Assembly: GCA_031257015.1 (NCBI GenBank)
Contig: JAIRPK010000004.1
Span: 1-58,692 of the forward strand
DNA from: Tannerellaceae bacterium
GTDB taxonomy: Bacteria; Bacteroidota; Bacteroidia; Bacteroidales; Tannerellaceae
Direction of reading: 5' to 3'
DNA: 58,692 nucleotides
Numbering within the stretch: the first letter of the stretch is position 1; each line of letters starts with the position of its first letter. A program made the position numbers and the translations under genes. The notes below the pieces were generated by a model, which did not search any database, had not been told where the DNA came from, and was given only the letters and a program-made list of their open reading frames with translations. Below are positions 47,600 to 57,365 of this stretch, in pieces.

Positions 47600-47675
47600 G
47601 TTTTTCATGGTATTTAGATTTAAGGTTAACAAAATTTCGGATTAAGGTTGTCGAGATGACAACCTTTTCTTTTTG
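47600..47675 (+). ncRNA. candidate small RNA (Bacteroidales-1-like architecture)
   Basis: About 75 nt between a TACTTTTG promoter and a strong terminator (AAGGTTGTC-GAGAT-GACAACCTT, then TTCTTTTTG, 47644-47675). The body has GTTTTTCATGGTATTTAG and ATTTAAGGTTAAC. A short RNA bounded by a Bacteroidetes promoter and a terminator is the described layout of the Bacteroidales-1 RNA motif; I recall similar body sequences in Bacteroides but cannot verify membership here. Function unknown. Confidence 0.55.
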
Positions 47676-47755
47676 ATCCGTTATCAAAGTTCTCCGAGAG
47701 AGCCGTATGGAGTTCATCTTGCAGAAAACCAAGAGTTTTATTCCTGAAAATACAC

Positions 47756-47763
47756 TACTTTTG
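47756..47763 (+). promoter_or_regulatory. -7 element of the pta operon
   Basis: TACTTTTG, 38 nt before the pta ATG. Confidence 0.6.
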
Positions 47764-47801
47764 TACTACATATAAACCCCAAAAACAAAAAAATAATTAT
47801 T

Positions 47802-48827
47802 ATGGATTTAATGCAAAGCATAATCGTGCGTGCGAAGGCTAACAAGCAACGAATCGTACTTCCTGAAGGTGTGGAAGAAAGGACTTTGTTGGCGGCAGAC
47901 TGGCTGTTAGCAGAGGAAATTGCTGATCTTATATTGATTGGCAAGCCGGAAGTAGTGCATGAACTTGCAGCCTCAAAGGGGCTGACGAATATCGAGAAGG
48001 CAACGATTGTCGATCCTGAAAACCATCTGAAAATAGAGGCATACACCGATCTTCTATATGAACTGAGGAGATCCAAGGGAATGACGCGAGAGAAGGCGAG
48101 TGAACTGGCCAAGAATCCGCTATACCTTGGATGCTTGATGATTAAAGCGGGCGATGCCGACGGCGAGATAGCCGGAGCGCAGAACACGACTGGCGACGTG
48201 TTGCGACCAGCTTTGCAGATTATAAAGACTGTGCCTGGAGTCAGCAGTGTTTCGGGAGCTTACTTGATGTTTACTCAGACAAAAAATTATGGAGAGAATG
48301 GCTTGTTTGTTTTTGCCGACTGTGCTGTTATACCCAACCCTACTGCCGCCGAATTAGCTGAAATAGCCGTAGTAACTGCACGCACAACACGGGCCATTGC
48401 CCATTTCGAGCCAAGAGTTGCAATGCTTAGTTTCTCAACCAAAGGAAGCGCATCGCACGCTATGGTAGAAAAAATTGTCGAAGCCACACGCATTGCTCGC
48501 GAGCTTGACCCTACGCTTCAGATCGATGGCGAACTTCAGACAGACGCCGCCCTTGTACCCTCCATTGGATTGCGCAAAGCGCCGGACAGTCAGATTGCCG
48601 GACGAGCAAACGTACTTGTATTTCCATCTTTGGAAGTCGGCAATATAGCCTACAAATTAGTCGAGCGATTAGGCAATGCTGAAGCAGTAGGTCCGATATT
48701 ACAGGGGATGGGTGCACCGGTGAACGATTTGTCGCGAGGATGCTCAGCGGAAGATATATATAAGATGGTAGCCATCTCGGCCAATCAGGCAATAGGAATT
48801 AAAGCAAATCTAAATAAGCAAGCATAA
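47802..48827 (+). CDS. pta: phosphate acetyltransferase
   Basis: Converts acetyl-CoA and phosphate to acetyl phosphate, the first half of the acetate-forming ATP pathway. 341 residues, the short single-domain form. Signatures include [19 protein letters not shown] at the N-terminus, [20 protein letters not shown] and [12 protein letters not shown]. The stop overlaps the ackA start by one base (TAATG), so the two are translationally coupled. The leader has no Shine-Dalgarno sequence. Confidence 0.97.
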   Translation: MDLMQSIIVRAKANKQRIVLPEGVEERTLLAADWLLAEEIADLILIGKPEVVHELAASKGLTNIEKATIVDPENHLKIEAYTDLLYELRRSKGMTREKASELAKNPLYLGCLMIKAGDADGEIAGAQNTTGDVLRPALQIIKTVPGVSSVSGAYLMFTQTKNYGENGLFVFADCAVIPNPTAAELAEIAVVTARTTRAIAHFEPRVAMLSFSTKGSASHAMVEKIVEATRIARELDPTLQIDGELQTDAALVPSIGLRKAPDSQIAGRANVLVFPSLEVGNIAYKLVERLGNAEAVGPILQGMGAPVNDLSRGCSAEDIYKMVAISANQAIGIKANLNKQA

Positions 48828-50035
48828 TGAAGATTTTGGTTTTGAACTGCGGAAGTTCTTCCGTTAAGTATAAGTTGTTTGATATGAGCGACCGTAGCGT
48901 TCTTGCCCATGGAGCCGTAGAGAAACTCGGTTTGCCTGGTTCTTTCCTCAAGTTTACTCATGGTAACGAGAAAGTGACACTGGAACGCGATCTGCCGGAG
49001 CATACAGCTGCAATAGAGTTTATATTAAGTATTCTGACTGATGATAAATATGGCTGCATCCAAACTTACGATGAAATTGACGCCGTTGGGCATCGTGTCG
49101 TCCACGGAGCGGAAGCCTTCAGCGAGAGTATAGAGATTACACCGAAGGCAATAGCAAAGCTGACGGAATGTAGCGTTCTTGCCCCGCTGCACAATCCGCC
49201 TAACTTGAAGGGCATACACGCCATGCAGACATTATTGCCGTCTGTTCCACAGGTCGGTGTTTTCGACACAGCTTTCCATCAAGGAATGCCGGAATATGCG
49301 TATCTGTATGGTTTGCCTTATGAGATGTACATGAAATACGGAATACGGCGTTACGGATTCCACGGAACGAGTCATCGTTATGTCTCAGCCCGCGCTTGTG
49401 AGATATTAGGCCTTCCATATTCCGAGCAGCGCATAATTACAGCCCATATTGGCAATGGAGGTTCACTGGCTGCTATTCGCAATGGGAAATCAATCGACAC
49501 ATCTATGGGCTTAACGCCAGTCGAAGGCTTACTGATGGGCACACGTTGTGGAGATCTTGATGCAGGCGCATTGCTCTATATCATGGAGAAGGAGGGATTG
49601 GACAGCCAATCTCTATCCGAGCTAATCAACAAAAAGAGTGGTGTCCTCGGCATATCAGGCATATCGTCGGATATGCGCGATATCGAAGCCGCCATAAGCA
49701 GCGGTGATCGGCTTGCCACCTTAGCCATGCAAGTTTACAACTATCGTATCAAGAAATATATCGGAGCTTACGCTGCCGCTCTTGGAGGCATTGACATTCT
49801 CGTATTCACCGGCGGTGTTGGGGAAAATCAATGGAGTACACGCGAAGCTGTCTGCTCTGAACTGGAGTTTATGGGTATAAAATTAGACAAAAGCAAGAAC
49901 CGTGAAACGAGAGGACAGGAGGCTGTGATAAATCTGCCGGAAAGTCATACCTCAGTAATGGTTGTTCCTACAGACGAAGAATATATGATAGCAGCCGACA
50001 CGATGCAAATCATGGAAGGAAAGCAGCCAGTTTGA
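48827..50035 (+). CDS. ackA: acetate kinase
   Basis: Makes ATP and acetate from acetyl phosphate. 402 residues, normal length. Motifs: the N-terminal phosphate-binding VLNCGSSSVKYKLFDM, the VGHRVVHGAE segment, the RYGFHGTSHRYVS segment, the adenosine site AHIGNGGSLAAIRNGKS, and FTGGVGENQWSTREAV near the C-terminus. It forms a pair with pta for substrate-level phosphorylation in a fermenting anaerobe. The following gene prmC starts 18 nt downstream. Confidence 0.98.
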   Translation: MKILVLNCGSSSVKYKLFDMSDRSVLAHGAVEKLGLPGSFLKFTHGNEKVTLERDLPEHTAAIEFILSILTDDKYGCIQTYDEIDAVGHRVVHGAEAFSESIEITPKAIAKLTECSVLAPLHNPPNLKGIHAMQTLLPSVPQVGVFDTAFHQGMPEYAYLYGLPYEMYMKYGIRRYGFHGTSHRYVSARACEILGLPYSEQRIITAHIGNGGSLAAIRNGKSIDTSMGLTPVEGLLMGTRCGDLDAGALLYIMEKEGLDSQSLSELINKKSGVLGISGISSDMRDIEAAISSGDRLATLAMQVYNYRIKKYIGAYAAALGGIDILVFTGGVGENQWSTREAVCSELEFMGIKLDKSKNRETRGQEAVINLPESHTSVMVVPTDEEYMIAADTMQIMEGKQPV

Positions 50036-50053
50036 ATTGCAAAGTGTTTTCTA

Positions 50054-50899
50054 ATGACTGAAGCCGTAAACTATATTCGTCAATCTCTAAAAGACATGTA
50101 TCCAGCGGGTGAAATACAAAGTTTTACTCGCCAGATACTTGAATGTGTATGCGGTTGGAAACCTTATCAATTCCTAGCCTTTAATCTTCGCCCCACAGAA
50201 TCACAGATGGAAGAAATTGTCTGCATGACGCAGCGCCTGCGCTCACATGAACCTATACAATATGTAACAGGAATAACTTCCTTTTGTGGATTCCCTTTTC
50301 GCGTTAATCCTTCAACGCTGATACCCCGCCCCGAAACAGAAGAGATTGTAGAACTCATCCTACACGATTATTACGGACAGTCCGTCGATATTCTTGACAT
50401 AGGAACAGGCAGCGGTTGCATAGCAATCTCGCTTGCTCGCCTGCTACCACAATCAAGAGTAACGGCTCTTGACATTTCATCCACAGCTTTGGATACAGCT
50501 AGGGAAAACGCAGCGCTGAACCGTGTGGATGTATCTTTTATTCAATCTGATATATTGTCTCCCCAAATTGATATAAATAGAAGTTTCGACGTTGTTGTGA
50601 GTAATCCGCCTTATATTAAGGAGAGCGAGAGAACGAGCATGAAGAAGAATGTGCTCGACTACGAGCCGGATCTCGCATTGTTCGTTCCCGATGACGATCC
50701 ATTTGTTTATTACCGCTCCATCGCTGCCTTTGCCAAAGAGAATATAAAGGAAGGTGGAAGCATATATTTTGAGATAAATGCTCTTCATGGCAAGGCTATT
50801 TGCGAAGTCTTATTGAAAGAAGGTAACAATTCGGTAGAGTTATTGCAGGACTTGGCCGGAAAAGACCGTATAATTAAAGTAAAATATGAGAATACTTGA
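50054..50899 (+). CDS. prmC: peptide chain release factor N5-glutamine methyltransferase
   Basis: Methylates the Gln of the GGQ motif in release factors, such as the prfA product encoded at 14119-15204. 281 residues. An N-terminal helical domain is followed by the Rossmann methyltransferase: SAM motif LDIGTGSGCIAISLA, then the catalytic NPPY in VVSNPPYIKESE. It overlaps recX by 14 nt. It is often beside recX in Bacteroidetes. Confidence 0.96.
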   Translation: MTEAVNYIRQSLKDMYPAGEIQSFTRQILECVCGWKPYQFLAFNLRPTESQMEEIVCMTQRLRSHEPIQYVTGITSFCGFPFRVNPSTLIPRPETEEIVELILHDYYGQSVDILDIGTGSGCIAISLARLLPQSRVTALDISSTALDTARENAALNRVDVSFIQSDILSPQIDINRSFDVVVSNPPYIKESERTSMKKNVLDYEPDLALFVPDDDPFVYYRSIAAFAKENIKEGGSIYFEINALHGKAICEVLLKEGNNSVELLQDLAGKDRIIKVKYENT

Positions 50900-51407
50900 A
50901 GAATCGGAAATGCAGCATCGTATGGCCGCTTATTGCTCTTCCGGCGAGCGATGCAAACAGGATGTAGAAAAAAAACTGTCAACGGCTGGACTTTCTTCGG
51001 ACGCTTGCGAACGAATCCTCACCCGACTTATTGAAGAGCGTTTTATAGATGAATTACGTTATACTCGCAGCTTTATCAACGATAAATTGCGCTTCAATGG
51101 CTGGGGGCGAATAAGAATAAAATGGGAATTAAAGCGTAAAAATATTCCGCAGGAAATAATATTTGAAGCCATGCGTAATATGGACGAAGCAGCTTACATC
51201 ACCGTTCTTGCGGATTTGCTCGCCTCTAAAAAGAAAAGTCTAAGAGGCAAAGATGAGAAAGATGTCTATATCAAACTGCAACGCTTTGCTGTCGGCAGAG
51301 GATTTGAATATGACGAGATAACCAAATGCCTTCTACAACTCTTTGACGGTCGAAGATATGAAGACAATGAAGATACCAGCACTGGAGATTATGATAAGGA
51401 TATTTAA
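50886..51407 (+). CDS. recX: RecX-family regulatory protein
   Basis: Small helical protein that modulates RecA filaments. 173 residues. Three-helix tandem repeats are visible: CSSGERCKQDVEKKLSTAG, IEERFIDELRYTRSFINDKL and GWGRIRIKWELKRKNIP, the classic RecX sequence. The ATG at 50886 overlaps the prmC end. The 3' end overlaps comF by 17 nt. No recA is in the window. Confidence 0.93.
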   Translation: MRILEESEMQHRMAAYCSSGERCKQDVEKKLSTAGLSSDACERILTRLIEERFIDELRYTRSFINDKLRFNGWGRIRIKWELKRKNIPQEIIFEAMRNMDEAAYITVLADLLASKKKSLRGKDEKDVYIKLQRFAVGRGFEYDEITKCLLQLFDGRRYEDNEDTSTGDYDKDI

Positions 51408-52098
51408 TGACCTGCTGACGCTGTTCTTCCCCCGTGCATGTCTAGTATGCCTCATGCCGCTGGAGGAAACGGAGCAGAATGTTTGCTTGGAATGTTTTTA
51501 TAATTTGCCTCGTCTCAGCCGATATGCGTCTGACAGCTTGCAACAACGCCTTGCGATTGCCAAGGCTCATGAAATTAAAACCGCCGCTTTGTTTCGTTAC
51601 ATGCCAGATACGAATATGCAAAACATTGTTTACCCATTCAAATATCATGGCAATTATAAACTTGCCTATCAGATGGGACGACAAATTGCCATATCAGTTC
51701 ATGCGCACGAAGATTTTAAAACGGCAGATTATCTTGTTCCTGTGCCCATCCATCCCAAACGTAAGAGAAAAAGAGGATACAACCAATCGGAACATCTTTG
51801 CCTCGGAATATCCTCTGTTTGGAAAATTCCCGTCAGGCCGGATGCCCTAAAGCGTAATGTTCATACGAAGTCACAAACAAAGAAGCTTAGAGACGAACGC
51901 GAGCAGAATGTAAAGGGCGTATTCGATCTTGACAACATAGATGATCTCAAAGGTTGCCACATCATCCTTGTTGATGACGTATTAACAACTGGCTCGACCA
52001 TCTCCTCCTGCGCTCAATGCCTGTTCAATATTCCCGACGTGAAGATTAGCATACTGACATTGGCAGCGACAACGCAGTCAGGGAAAATGAATAATTAA
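51391..52098 (+). CDS. comF: ComF-family phosphoribosyltransferase-like protein
   Basis: 235 residues from the ATG at 51391. The N-terminus has a zinc-binding double Cys pair (RACLVCLMPLEETEQNVC and LECF). The PRTase core carries the conserved acidic loop IILVDDVLTTGSTISSC and the KRKRGYNQSEHL segment. ComF proteins are linked to DNA uptake or repair in several bacteria; the exact role is unknown here. Upstream in-frame ATGs at 51343-51367 lie inside recX and were not preferred. It is the last gene of the pta-ackA-prmC-recX-comF run. Confidence 0.92.
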   Translation: MIRIFNDLLTLFFPRACLVCLMPLEETEQNVCLECFYNLPRLSRYASDSLQQRLAIAKAHEIKTAALFRYMPDTNMQNIVYPFKYHGNYKLAYQMGRQIAISVHAHEDFKTADYLVPVPIHPKRKRKRGYNQSEHLCLGISSVWKIPVRPDALKRNVHTKSQTKKLRDEREQNVKGVFDLDNIDDLKGCHIILVDDVLTTGSTISSCAQCLFNIPDVKISILTLAATTQSGKMNN

Positions 52099-52131
52099 GA
52101 TATAAAAGTAATGCGAAGCAGTTACTTTCAG

Positions 52132-52162
52132 CAGAGGGATGAAAATAAACCCTCTGTTTTTT
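52132..52162 (+). terminator. terminator of the pta-comF run
   Basis: CAGAGGG (52132-52138) and CCCTCTG (52150-52156) stem followed by TTTTTT, 34 nt after the comF stop. Confidence 0.85.
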
Positions 52163-52240
52163 ATTCTAAATATTTTCACGGGAGCATTATTATTATTTTA
52201 TTTGCATAATAAAATAATAAACAATTAAATATCAATATCC

Positions 52241-52411
52241 ATGAGTAACGTTTTGAAATATCTCGGAGTATTAATACTCCTTATTGGCGTAGTGATCTTG
52301 GCAGTCCATGCCATGACGGGTGCGGTATCTAATTCGATTCTGTTGGCTGGTTTGGGAATAATAATAATAGGATTCCTGCTACACATAGTCATCGGACGAA
52401 GAGCAAGCTAA
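52241..52411 (+). CDS. small two-helix membrane protein (56 aa)
   Basis: An ATG at 52241 after an A-rich leader encodes 56 residues: MSNVLKYLGVLILLIGVVIL, then a short loop with SNS, a second hydrophobic segment (ILLAGLGIIIIGFLLHIVI) and GRRAS at the end. Two membrane spans with a basic C-terminus. Similar tiny hydrophobic proteins are frequent in Bacteroidales, but I do not recognise the family. Coding potential is supported by clean hydrophobic helices and an end signal at a TAA. Confidence 0.65.
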   Translation: MSNVLKYLGVLILLIGVVILAVHAMTGAVSNSILLAGLGIIIIGFLLHIVIGRRAS

Positions 52412-52440
52412 TGTATATCTCTCCGCAATGTGCGGAAGAA

Positions 52441-52517
52441 AATCGAACAATCGGAGCGTTAGGATTATTTCTCGTTCCAATCTTTACCACCGTATGTACC
52501 GACTGGTACACGGTGGT
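52441..52517 (-). mobile_element. fossil group II intron 3' end (domain V and VI relic)
   Basis: On the minus strand, 52486-52517 folds as a 32-nt domain V hairpin. It matches the domain V of the intron at 57179-57210 at 28 of 32 positions; all four changes are transitions. The triad CGC has become CAC, so the catalytic G is lost. The following 45 nt to 52441 resemble that intron's domain VI and its CTCGATT end. No intron body is visible upstream on the minus strand. On the plus strand the same hairpin could act as a terminator for the small membrane protein. Confidence 0.7.
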
Positions 52518-52758
52518 TCTTTAATTTAAAGGAGTTGCTTTGGAGTGATAATCGGAAAAAATATCTAATTCGCTTGTTTCAGACATTCATTAATCATCTT
52601 AGTCAATTTCAATTTTCTGATACCTGACTTTATTGGATTTGCCATTCCAGTTATGTGCTTACATTGTTGCCAGATTACCATGAACACACTTCTCAAGCTC
52701 ATATAAAAAGAACAGACAGTTTCGTAGTTAATACTTAACTGTCTGTTCGCCTTTCTCG

Positions 52759-52834
52759 TCGGGGTAGCGGGATTCGAACCCACGACCCCCTGCTCCCAAA
52801 GCAGGTGCGCTAACCGGACTGCGCTACACCCCGA
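52759..52834 (-). tRNA. tRNA-Pro (anticodon TGG)
   Basis: 76 nt folding as a full cloverleaf: acceptor TCGGGGT / ACCCCGA, D arm AGCGCAGTCCGGTTAGCGC, anticodon arm CCTGC-TTTGGGA-GCAGG, T arm GTGGGTTCGAATCCCGC. CCA is not encoded. Confidence 0.97.
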
Positions 52835-53306
52835 AATCATTTTAGCGGTGCAAATATAGCCTTTTATTTTTATTGACAAATACTCTATACTAGTTTTTCT
52901 CTTGTTATCATGAAAATTCTATCTCTAACATAAATCAACAGAAAATAGTCCTGCCTCTTTAATTAAATGAATAAAAGCGAGAATCCTGTACTAAAATGCT
53001 TTCTATTCCTAGATAATCTCATAAACACAACACTCCGATATTTCATAGTAACAGCAATATAACATTGGATATGCTGATCTCAATACCACATCAATAAAAA
53101 CGCTAATTTATCTGTATTCCTTAATTGAGCCGGAGTTTTTAGACTGTAATACTTTCTTAAATCGGCTTTCACTTAATTCAATACATCAATCAATTTGTTA
53201 TAATAATTTCTGTTAAATATTTAAATTAATTCCCAAAGATTAGGTTGACGCTCTAAACTGAAAACCTGAAACATTTATTATCTTCGTATCCAAAAACTAT
53301 ACAAAT
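52835..53306. other. intergenic, AT-rich
   Basis: No gene seen. A TATCTTCG near 53279-53286, just before the DUF2264 gene, may be its -7 element. Confidence 0.4.
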
Positions 53307-55361
53307 ATGGAAAACGCATTTACAGTAAACAATCCTGATAATTTGAAAAGTCCCATTACGGGAATGAGCAAGAGGCATTACATTGAATGTGCCAAGTATC
53401 TCCTCGAACGCGCTTTTAAACATGTCAATTCCCTTGAAACACCCCTCAACTTCCCTATCATACCCGGCAAAACATATCCTCAACCCAATGCTCCAGACTG
53501 GCGATACCGTTCGGCTGAATTTGAGGCACTCGAACGTACCTTCACGCTTGCTGGCCCACTTATACATAACAATCCCGACGTTGTCATAAAAGGCATCATG
53601 CTGCGTGATTATTATTGCCTCCATCTCTACAACGCTTTCACGCCGGGACATTCTAACTCTATTCCGTATCCCGAAAATCTTCCAGATTCAAACTATCAGT
53701 TCACATGTGAGTTCGGCGGGCTGTTCAAAACCCTCCTCTTCATGCCGGAAACAATTTGGACATCTTTCTCCGATGCACAGAAAGAAGAAATGTTGCCAAC
53801 CATCCACAAGTGGGCGCATCATCGAACAACGCAGAACAATTGGAGAATCTTCAACATCATCACCCTCTCCTTCCTCAAAAAATACGGGTATGAAATCGAC
53901 GACGACCTACTCAAAAGCCACCTTCTCTGGGTAGTCTCCTATCATTCCGGCGATGGCTGGTATTTGGAACAAACCTACAACTATTACTCCATTAGCCTCT
54001 TCATTGTTTATACAACAATTTGGAACAGAGCCTTTGGCGACCAGTACTATCCCGAAATAGCTGCCATCATCGAACAATCCGCCGTCAAGCTTATGGAATC
54101 CATCACAGCCTTTTTCGGTCGTAACGGCTACGTTAACATGTGGTCAAGAAGCATCTGTTACCGTACATGGGTGTCAGGCGCCTTTGCTGTTGCCTTTATG
54201 CTGAAGGAAAAGACATCACTAGACCCAGGATGGGCTAGACGCCTATGCTCCGGCTCTATACTCCAGTTCGTCTCCCGTCCTGATTTCTTCTATAACGATA
54301 TTCCCAGCCTTGGTTTTTATGAACGCAAAGAATATATGATACAGGATTACAGCTGCGCCGGTAGCCCCTTCCTTATGTTCCTTCCTTTTATCTGCCTCGC
54401 CCTTCCTGATGACTCCCTTTTTTGGACTGCCAGGGAAAATGACGGAATATGGGAAACCCTTGGCAACGGATTCCGCCGCATCGTGCTTCCCAGTCCAGGC
54501 CTCGTTCTTGTAAACCATGGCAAAACAGGCGCATCCGAAATCATACCCGGAAAAGTTTATTACGACGATCCTAATTACTCCAAGCTCGTATATAATACAC
54601 ATTTCCCTTGGGAGGATCATAACCCTGCCGGCGGTACAGCCATGGAATACGCCTACCGAAGCCATGACCCCAGAGATACACGCGGCGACGATGTCAATTT
54701 CTATCTCACTGGCAAAACCGTCGCAAACGATTCCGACCGCAACAAGCTTTTCACCATCTCCCAAAGCATGTTTTTCAATGGTGTACGTGAAGGCGTTCTC
54801 TATCGTCAAGCCATTATGCGCAAACCTCCCAACAATGGCGTTGGATATATAATTGACTTGGCTGAAATAACCATCCCCGGCGGCGTCATACGTATCGACC
54901 GCACCAGGCTAGCCTTCGAGTATGAACTTACATTGGGACATTTCGGACTTCCACACATCGACGGCAAACAAGCTCGCATCACACAAAGGACAAAAGACGG
55001 ACAGCACATCATTGCAGCAAAAATCCCCGGTCGCAACATCGCCTTGGTTACATATACCGGATGGGACATGGTAGAATTCATCGTGCACGAAAACCGTAAC
55101 GCCGAGTCCAAAGAAAGTACCGTCATTTTCGCCCGCAAAAAACGCATGGCCAAAAATCCTCCAATGGAAATCATGGTTACAGTAATGCTCCACCGCACTG
55201 ACGACGAACAATGGAGCGACTATGAACTTCTCCCCATAAATACAATCGACATCCGTGACATCATGCCCTCCGGCTCCCCCCTCGGCGCCTTCATTACACT
55301 CAACAACGGCGAAGAATACACCATCGACTTTAAAGACATTGACGGCAAACGCTCTTGCTGA
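53307..55361 (+). CDS. DUF2264 family protein, probable carbohydrate-active enzyme
   Basis: 684 residues, normal for the family. The N-terminal ~400 residues are an (alpha/alpha)-barrel-like helical domain (CEFGGLFKTLLFMPETIW, DGWYLEQTYNYYSISLFIVY, EYMIQDYSCAGSPF). The C-terminal ~280 residues are beta-rich. DUF2264 members are thought to act on uronic-acid-containing glycans, and I recall assignment of some to a GH family with beta-glucuronidase activity, which I cannot verify here. No signal peptide is visible, so it would work in the cytoplasm. It is not clearly linked to a PUL. A group II intron is inserted about 25 nt after its stop. Confidence 0.85.
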   Translation: MENAFTVNNPDNLKSPITGMSKRHYIECAKYLLERAFKHVNSLETPLNFPIIPGKTYPQPNAPDWRYRSAEFEALERTFTLAGPLIHNNPDVVIKGIMLRDYYCLHLYNAFTPGHSNSIPYPENLPDSNYQFTCEFGGLFKTLLFMPETIWTSFSDAQKEEMLPTIHKWAHHRTTQNNWRIFNIITLSFLKKYGYEIDDDLLKSHLLWVVSYHSGDGWYLEQTYNYYSISLFIVYTTIWNRAFGDQYYPEIAAIIEQSAVKLMESITAFFGRNGYVNMWSRSICYRTWVSGAFAVAFMLKEKTSLDPGWARRLCSGSILQFVSRPDFFYNDIPSLGFYERKEYMIQDYSCAGSPFLMFLPFICLALPDDSLFWTARENDGIWETLGNGFRRIVLPSPGLVLVNHGKTGASEIIPGKVYYDDPNYSKLVYNTHFPWEDHNPAGGTAMEYAYRSHDPRDTRGDDVNFYLTGKTVANDSDRNKLFTISQSMFFNGVREGVLYRQAIMRKPPNNGVGYIIDLAEITIPGGVIRIDRTRLAFEYELTLGHFGLPHIDGKQARITQRTKDGQHIIAAKIPGRNIALVTYTGWDMVEFIVHENRNAESKESTVIFARKKRMAKNPPMEIMVTVMLHRTDDEQWSDYELLPINTIDIRDIMPSGSPLGAFITLNNGEEYTIDFKDIDGKRSC

Positions 55362-55383
55362 TCGTTTAATTCCCTTAATAAAT

Positions 55384-57256
55384 GAGGGCGCCAAGCATGC
55401 CAACCCACTTGTTGGTTCAAGTCCAATACGAAGGAAGCCGGCGGCAAAGTCCCGAACTGAGGAACACGAACGACATAAGGCATGTTCCACCGGACGAGTT
55501 TGCAAAAAAGAACGAAGTCCAATAACTACCCGGAGGCGGAGGATATAAATGTCGCAGTTACATGGGATGGAGGTGGAAAAGTTGTCTTACCTTGGGGGGT
55601 CTCACGGACGTGTGAAGGGTACAGGAAACAGTAGCGCGGAGTAAAGCTCGCCGTGAGAAGTCAGCAGAGGCCATAGTAATACGGATACAAGCCTGCGAAG
55701 CGAAAAGAAAGTATGAAACTGGACAGTCTTACAAAGTGTGAAGGGCTGAAACTTATCAAAATGAGAATATAATGAAGTTACCTTATGCAGGGAAGAAAGC
55801 AGAAAATATTGAAAGATAGCTACCGTCAGAAGGCCAGGTCGGAAACCTGCAGATATGACGGAGCGCATACTTACGTTGGGATGACTGAAAACACCCTCAT
55901 GGAAGTGCATCTGTTGAAGCGCATTCTTTCGCAGTCGAACCTTGAACTTGCATACAGGCAAGTGAAACGTAATGGAGGATCGTATGGCGTGGACAAAATG
56001 GATACGGAGGCCTTGCTGCCGTATCTTCTTGTTCATAAGGAAAGCCTGGCAGCATCTCTTTATTCAGGGACATACCGTCCCAATCCTGTCCGTCGGGAGA
56101 GATACTGAAGGACAACGGAAAGAAGCGGCAATTGGTCATACCGACTGTAATCGACCGTTTCATACGGCAGGCAATCAGTCAGGTACTGTCGCCCATATGT
56201 GAAAAGGAGTTCAGCGAAAGCAGCTTCGGCTTCCGTCCCCGCCGTAATGCGCATCAGGCGTTATGCCAGGCTCAAAGTCACATCAACCCCGGTTACAGCT
56301 ATGCGGTTGATATTGACCTGGAACGTTTCTTTGACACAGTGAGCCAGGGCAAACTTATGGAAATCCTGTCTCGCCGTATAGCTGACGGCCGAGTGTTATC
56401 ACTCATTCACCGTTACCTGCGCAGCGGCGTTGCAGTAGGCCGGAAATACGAATCAAGCGAAACCGGCGTTCCCCAGGGAAGCCCGTTAAGCCCGCTTCTC
56501 AGCAACATTATATGCTTAACGAACTTGACAAAGAGCTAACCCGTCGCGGTCATCCGTTTGTGAGATATGCCGATGACGGACTGATTTTTTGTCGAAGCCG
56601 CCGAGCCGCCGAGCGTGTAAAGGAAAGCATAACCCGCTTCATTGAGACTAAGCTGCACCTGCGCGTAAACAGGGAGAAGACGAGCTGCGGATGTCTATGC
56701 GGGATGAAATTCTTAGGCTACACATTTTACCGGTACAAAGGAGAATGTCGCCTGCGCATACACCCCCAAAGCGTACTCCGGATGAAAAGCCGTTTGCGGG
56801 AATTGACAAGTCGCCGGTATGTCAAAGGCTACTCAAAGCTAAAAACAGTTTTGTCGGAATACATGCGCGGCTGGCTTGGCTACTTCAAATTAGCCGACAT
56901 GAAAAGTATGCTAACCCGTATAGACGAATGGCTGCGCCGCCGGATACGAATGTGCATATGGAAATGGTGGAAAAGGGTAAGGACACGCTACAAGAATTTA
57001 CGCAAGTGCGGAATAATAGACAAAGAGCGGGCATTAACATACGCAAACGCCCGTCAGGGCTACTGGCACATGTCATCGCACCCAATACTCCACGAAACCA
57101 TAAGCAACTCGAAACTGCGAATCGCCGGTTACCCGTCCATGCTGGATTATTATCGTAAAATGACATCGTAAATAAGTAACCGCCGTGTACCGGTCGGTAC
57201 GCACGGTGGTGTGAGAGGTCGAAACGGGAATTAATCCCGTTTCTTCTACTCGATTG
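55384..57256 (+). mobile_element. group II intron, 3' ribozyme end intact, maturase broken
   Basis: The 5' part (~55384-55780) is a structured non-coding region starting near GAGGGCGCCAAGCATGCC, at a position poorly matching GUGYG. A reverse transcriptase frame occupies 55785-57171. Domain V is 57179-57210, with triad CGC, and domain VI follows with stem GAAACGGGA / TCCCGTTTC, ending near TTCTACTCGATT. It sits in intergenic DNA just after the DUF2264 gene. The exact 5' boundary is uncertain. Confidence 0.85.
55785..57171 (+). pseudogene. group II intron reverse transcriptase/maturase with two +2 frameshifts
   Basis: The protein is in three frames. Part one (55785-56108) is the RT N-terminus (LELAYRQVKRNGGSYGVDKM). 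Part two (read to 56539) has PTVIDRFIRQAISQVL, FSESSFGFRPRRNAHQAL, AVDIDLERFFDTV and GVPQGSPLSPLLSNI. Part three (56512-57171) has VRYADDGLIFC with the catalytic YADD, then the maturase X domain (GYSKLKTVLSEYMRGWLGYF); no endonuclease is present. The first break is GAGAGA at 56097-56102, the second TATAT at 56509-56513; removing two bases at each restores one continuous frame. Both look like dinucleotide slippage. Confidence 0.88.
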
Positions 57257-57365
57257 TCTGTCCTTAATATATAATCTTAAAAACCGATGCGAATAAGGCA
57301 TAAACAATGGTGAATAAGAATAACCATCTTCACTCCCACTCCTCTTTCCGCTTCCACCATATCCT

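Noticed and set aside
52565..52879. 104-codon minus-strand ORF
   Set aside because: It runs through the tRNA-Pro gene; the peptide is a translation of the tRNA.
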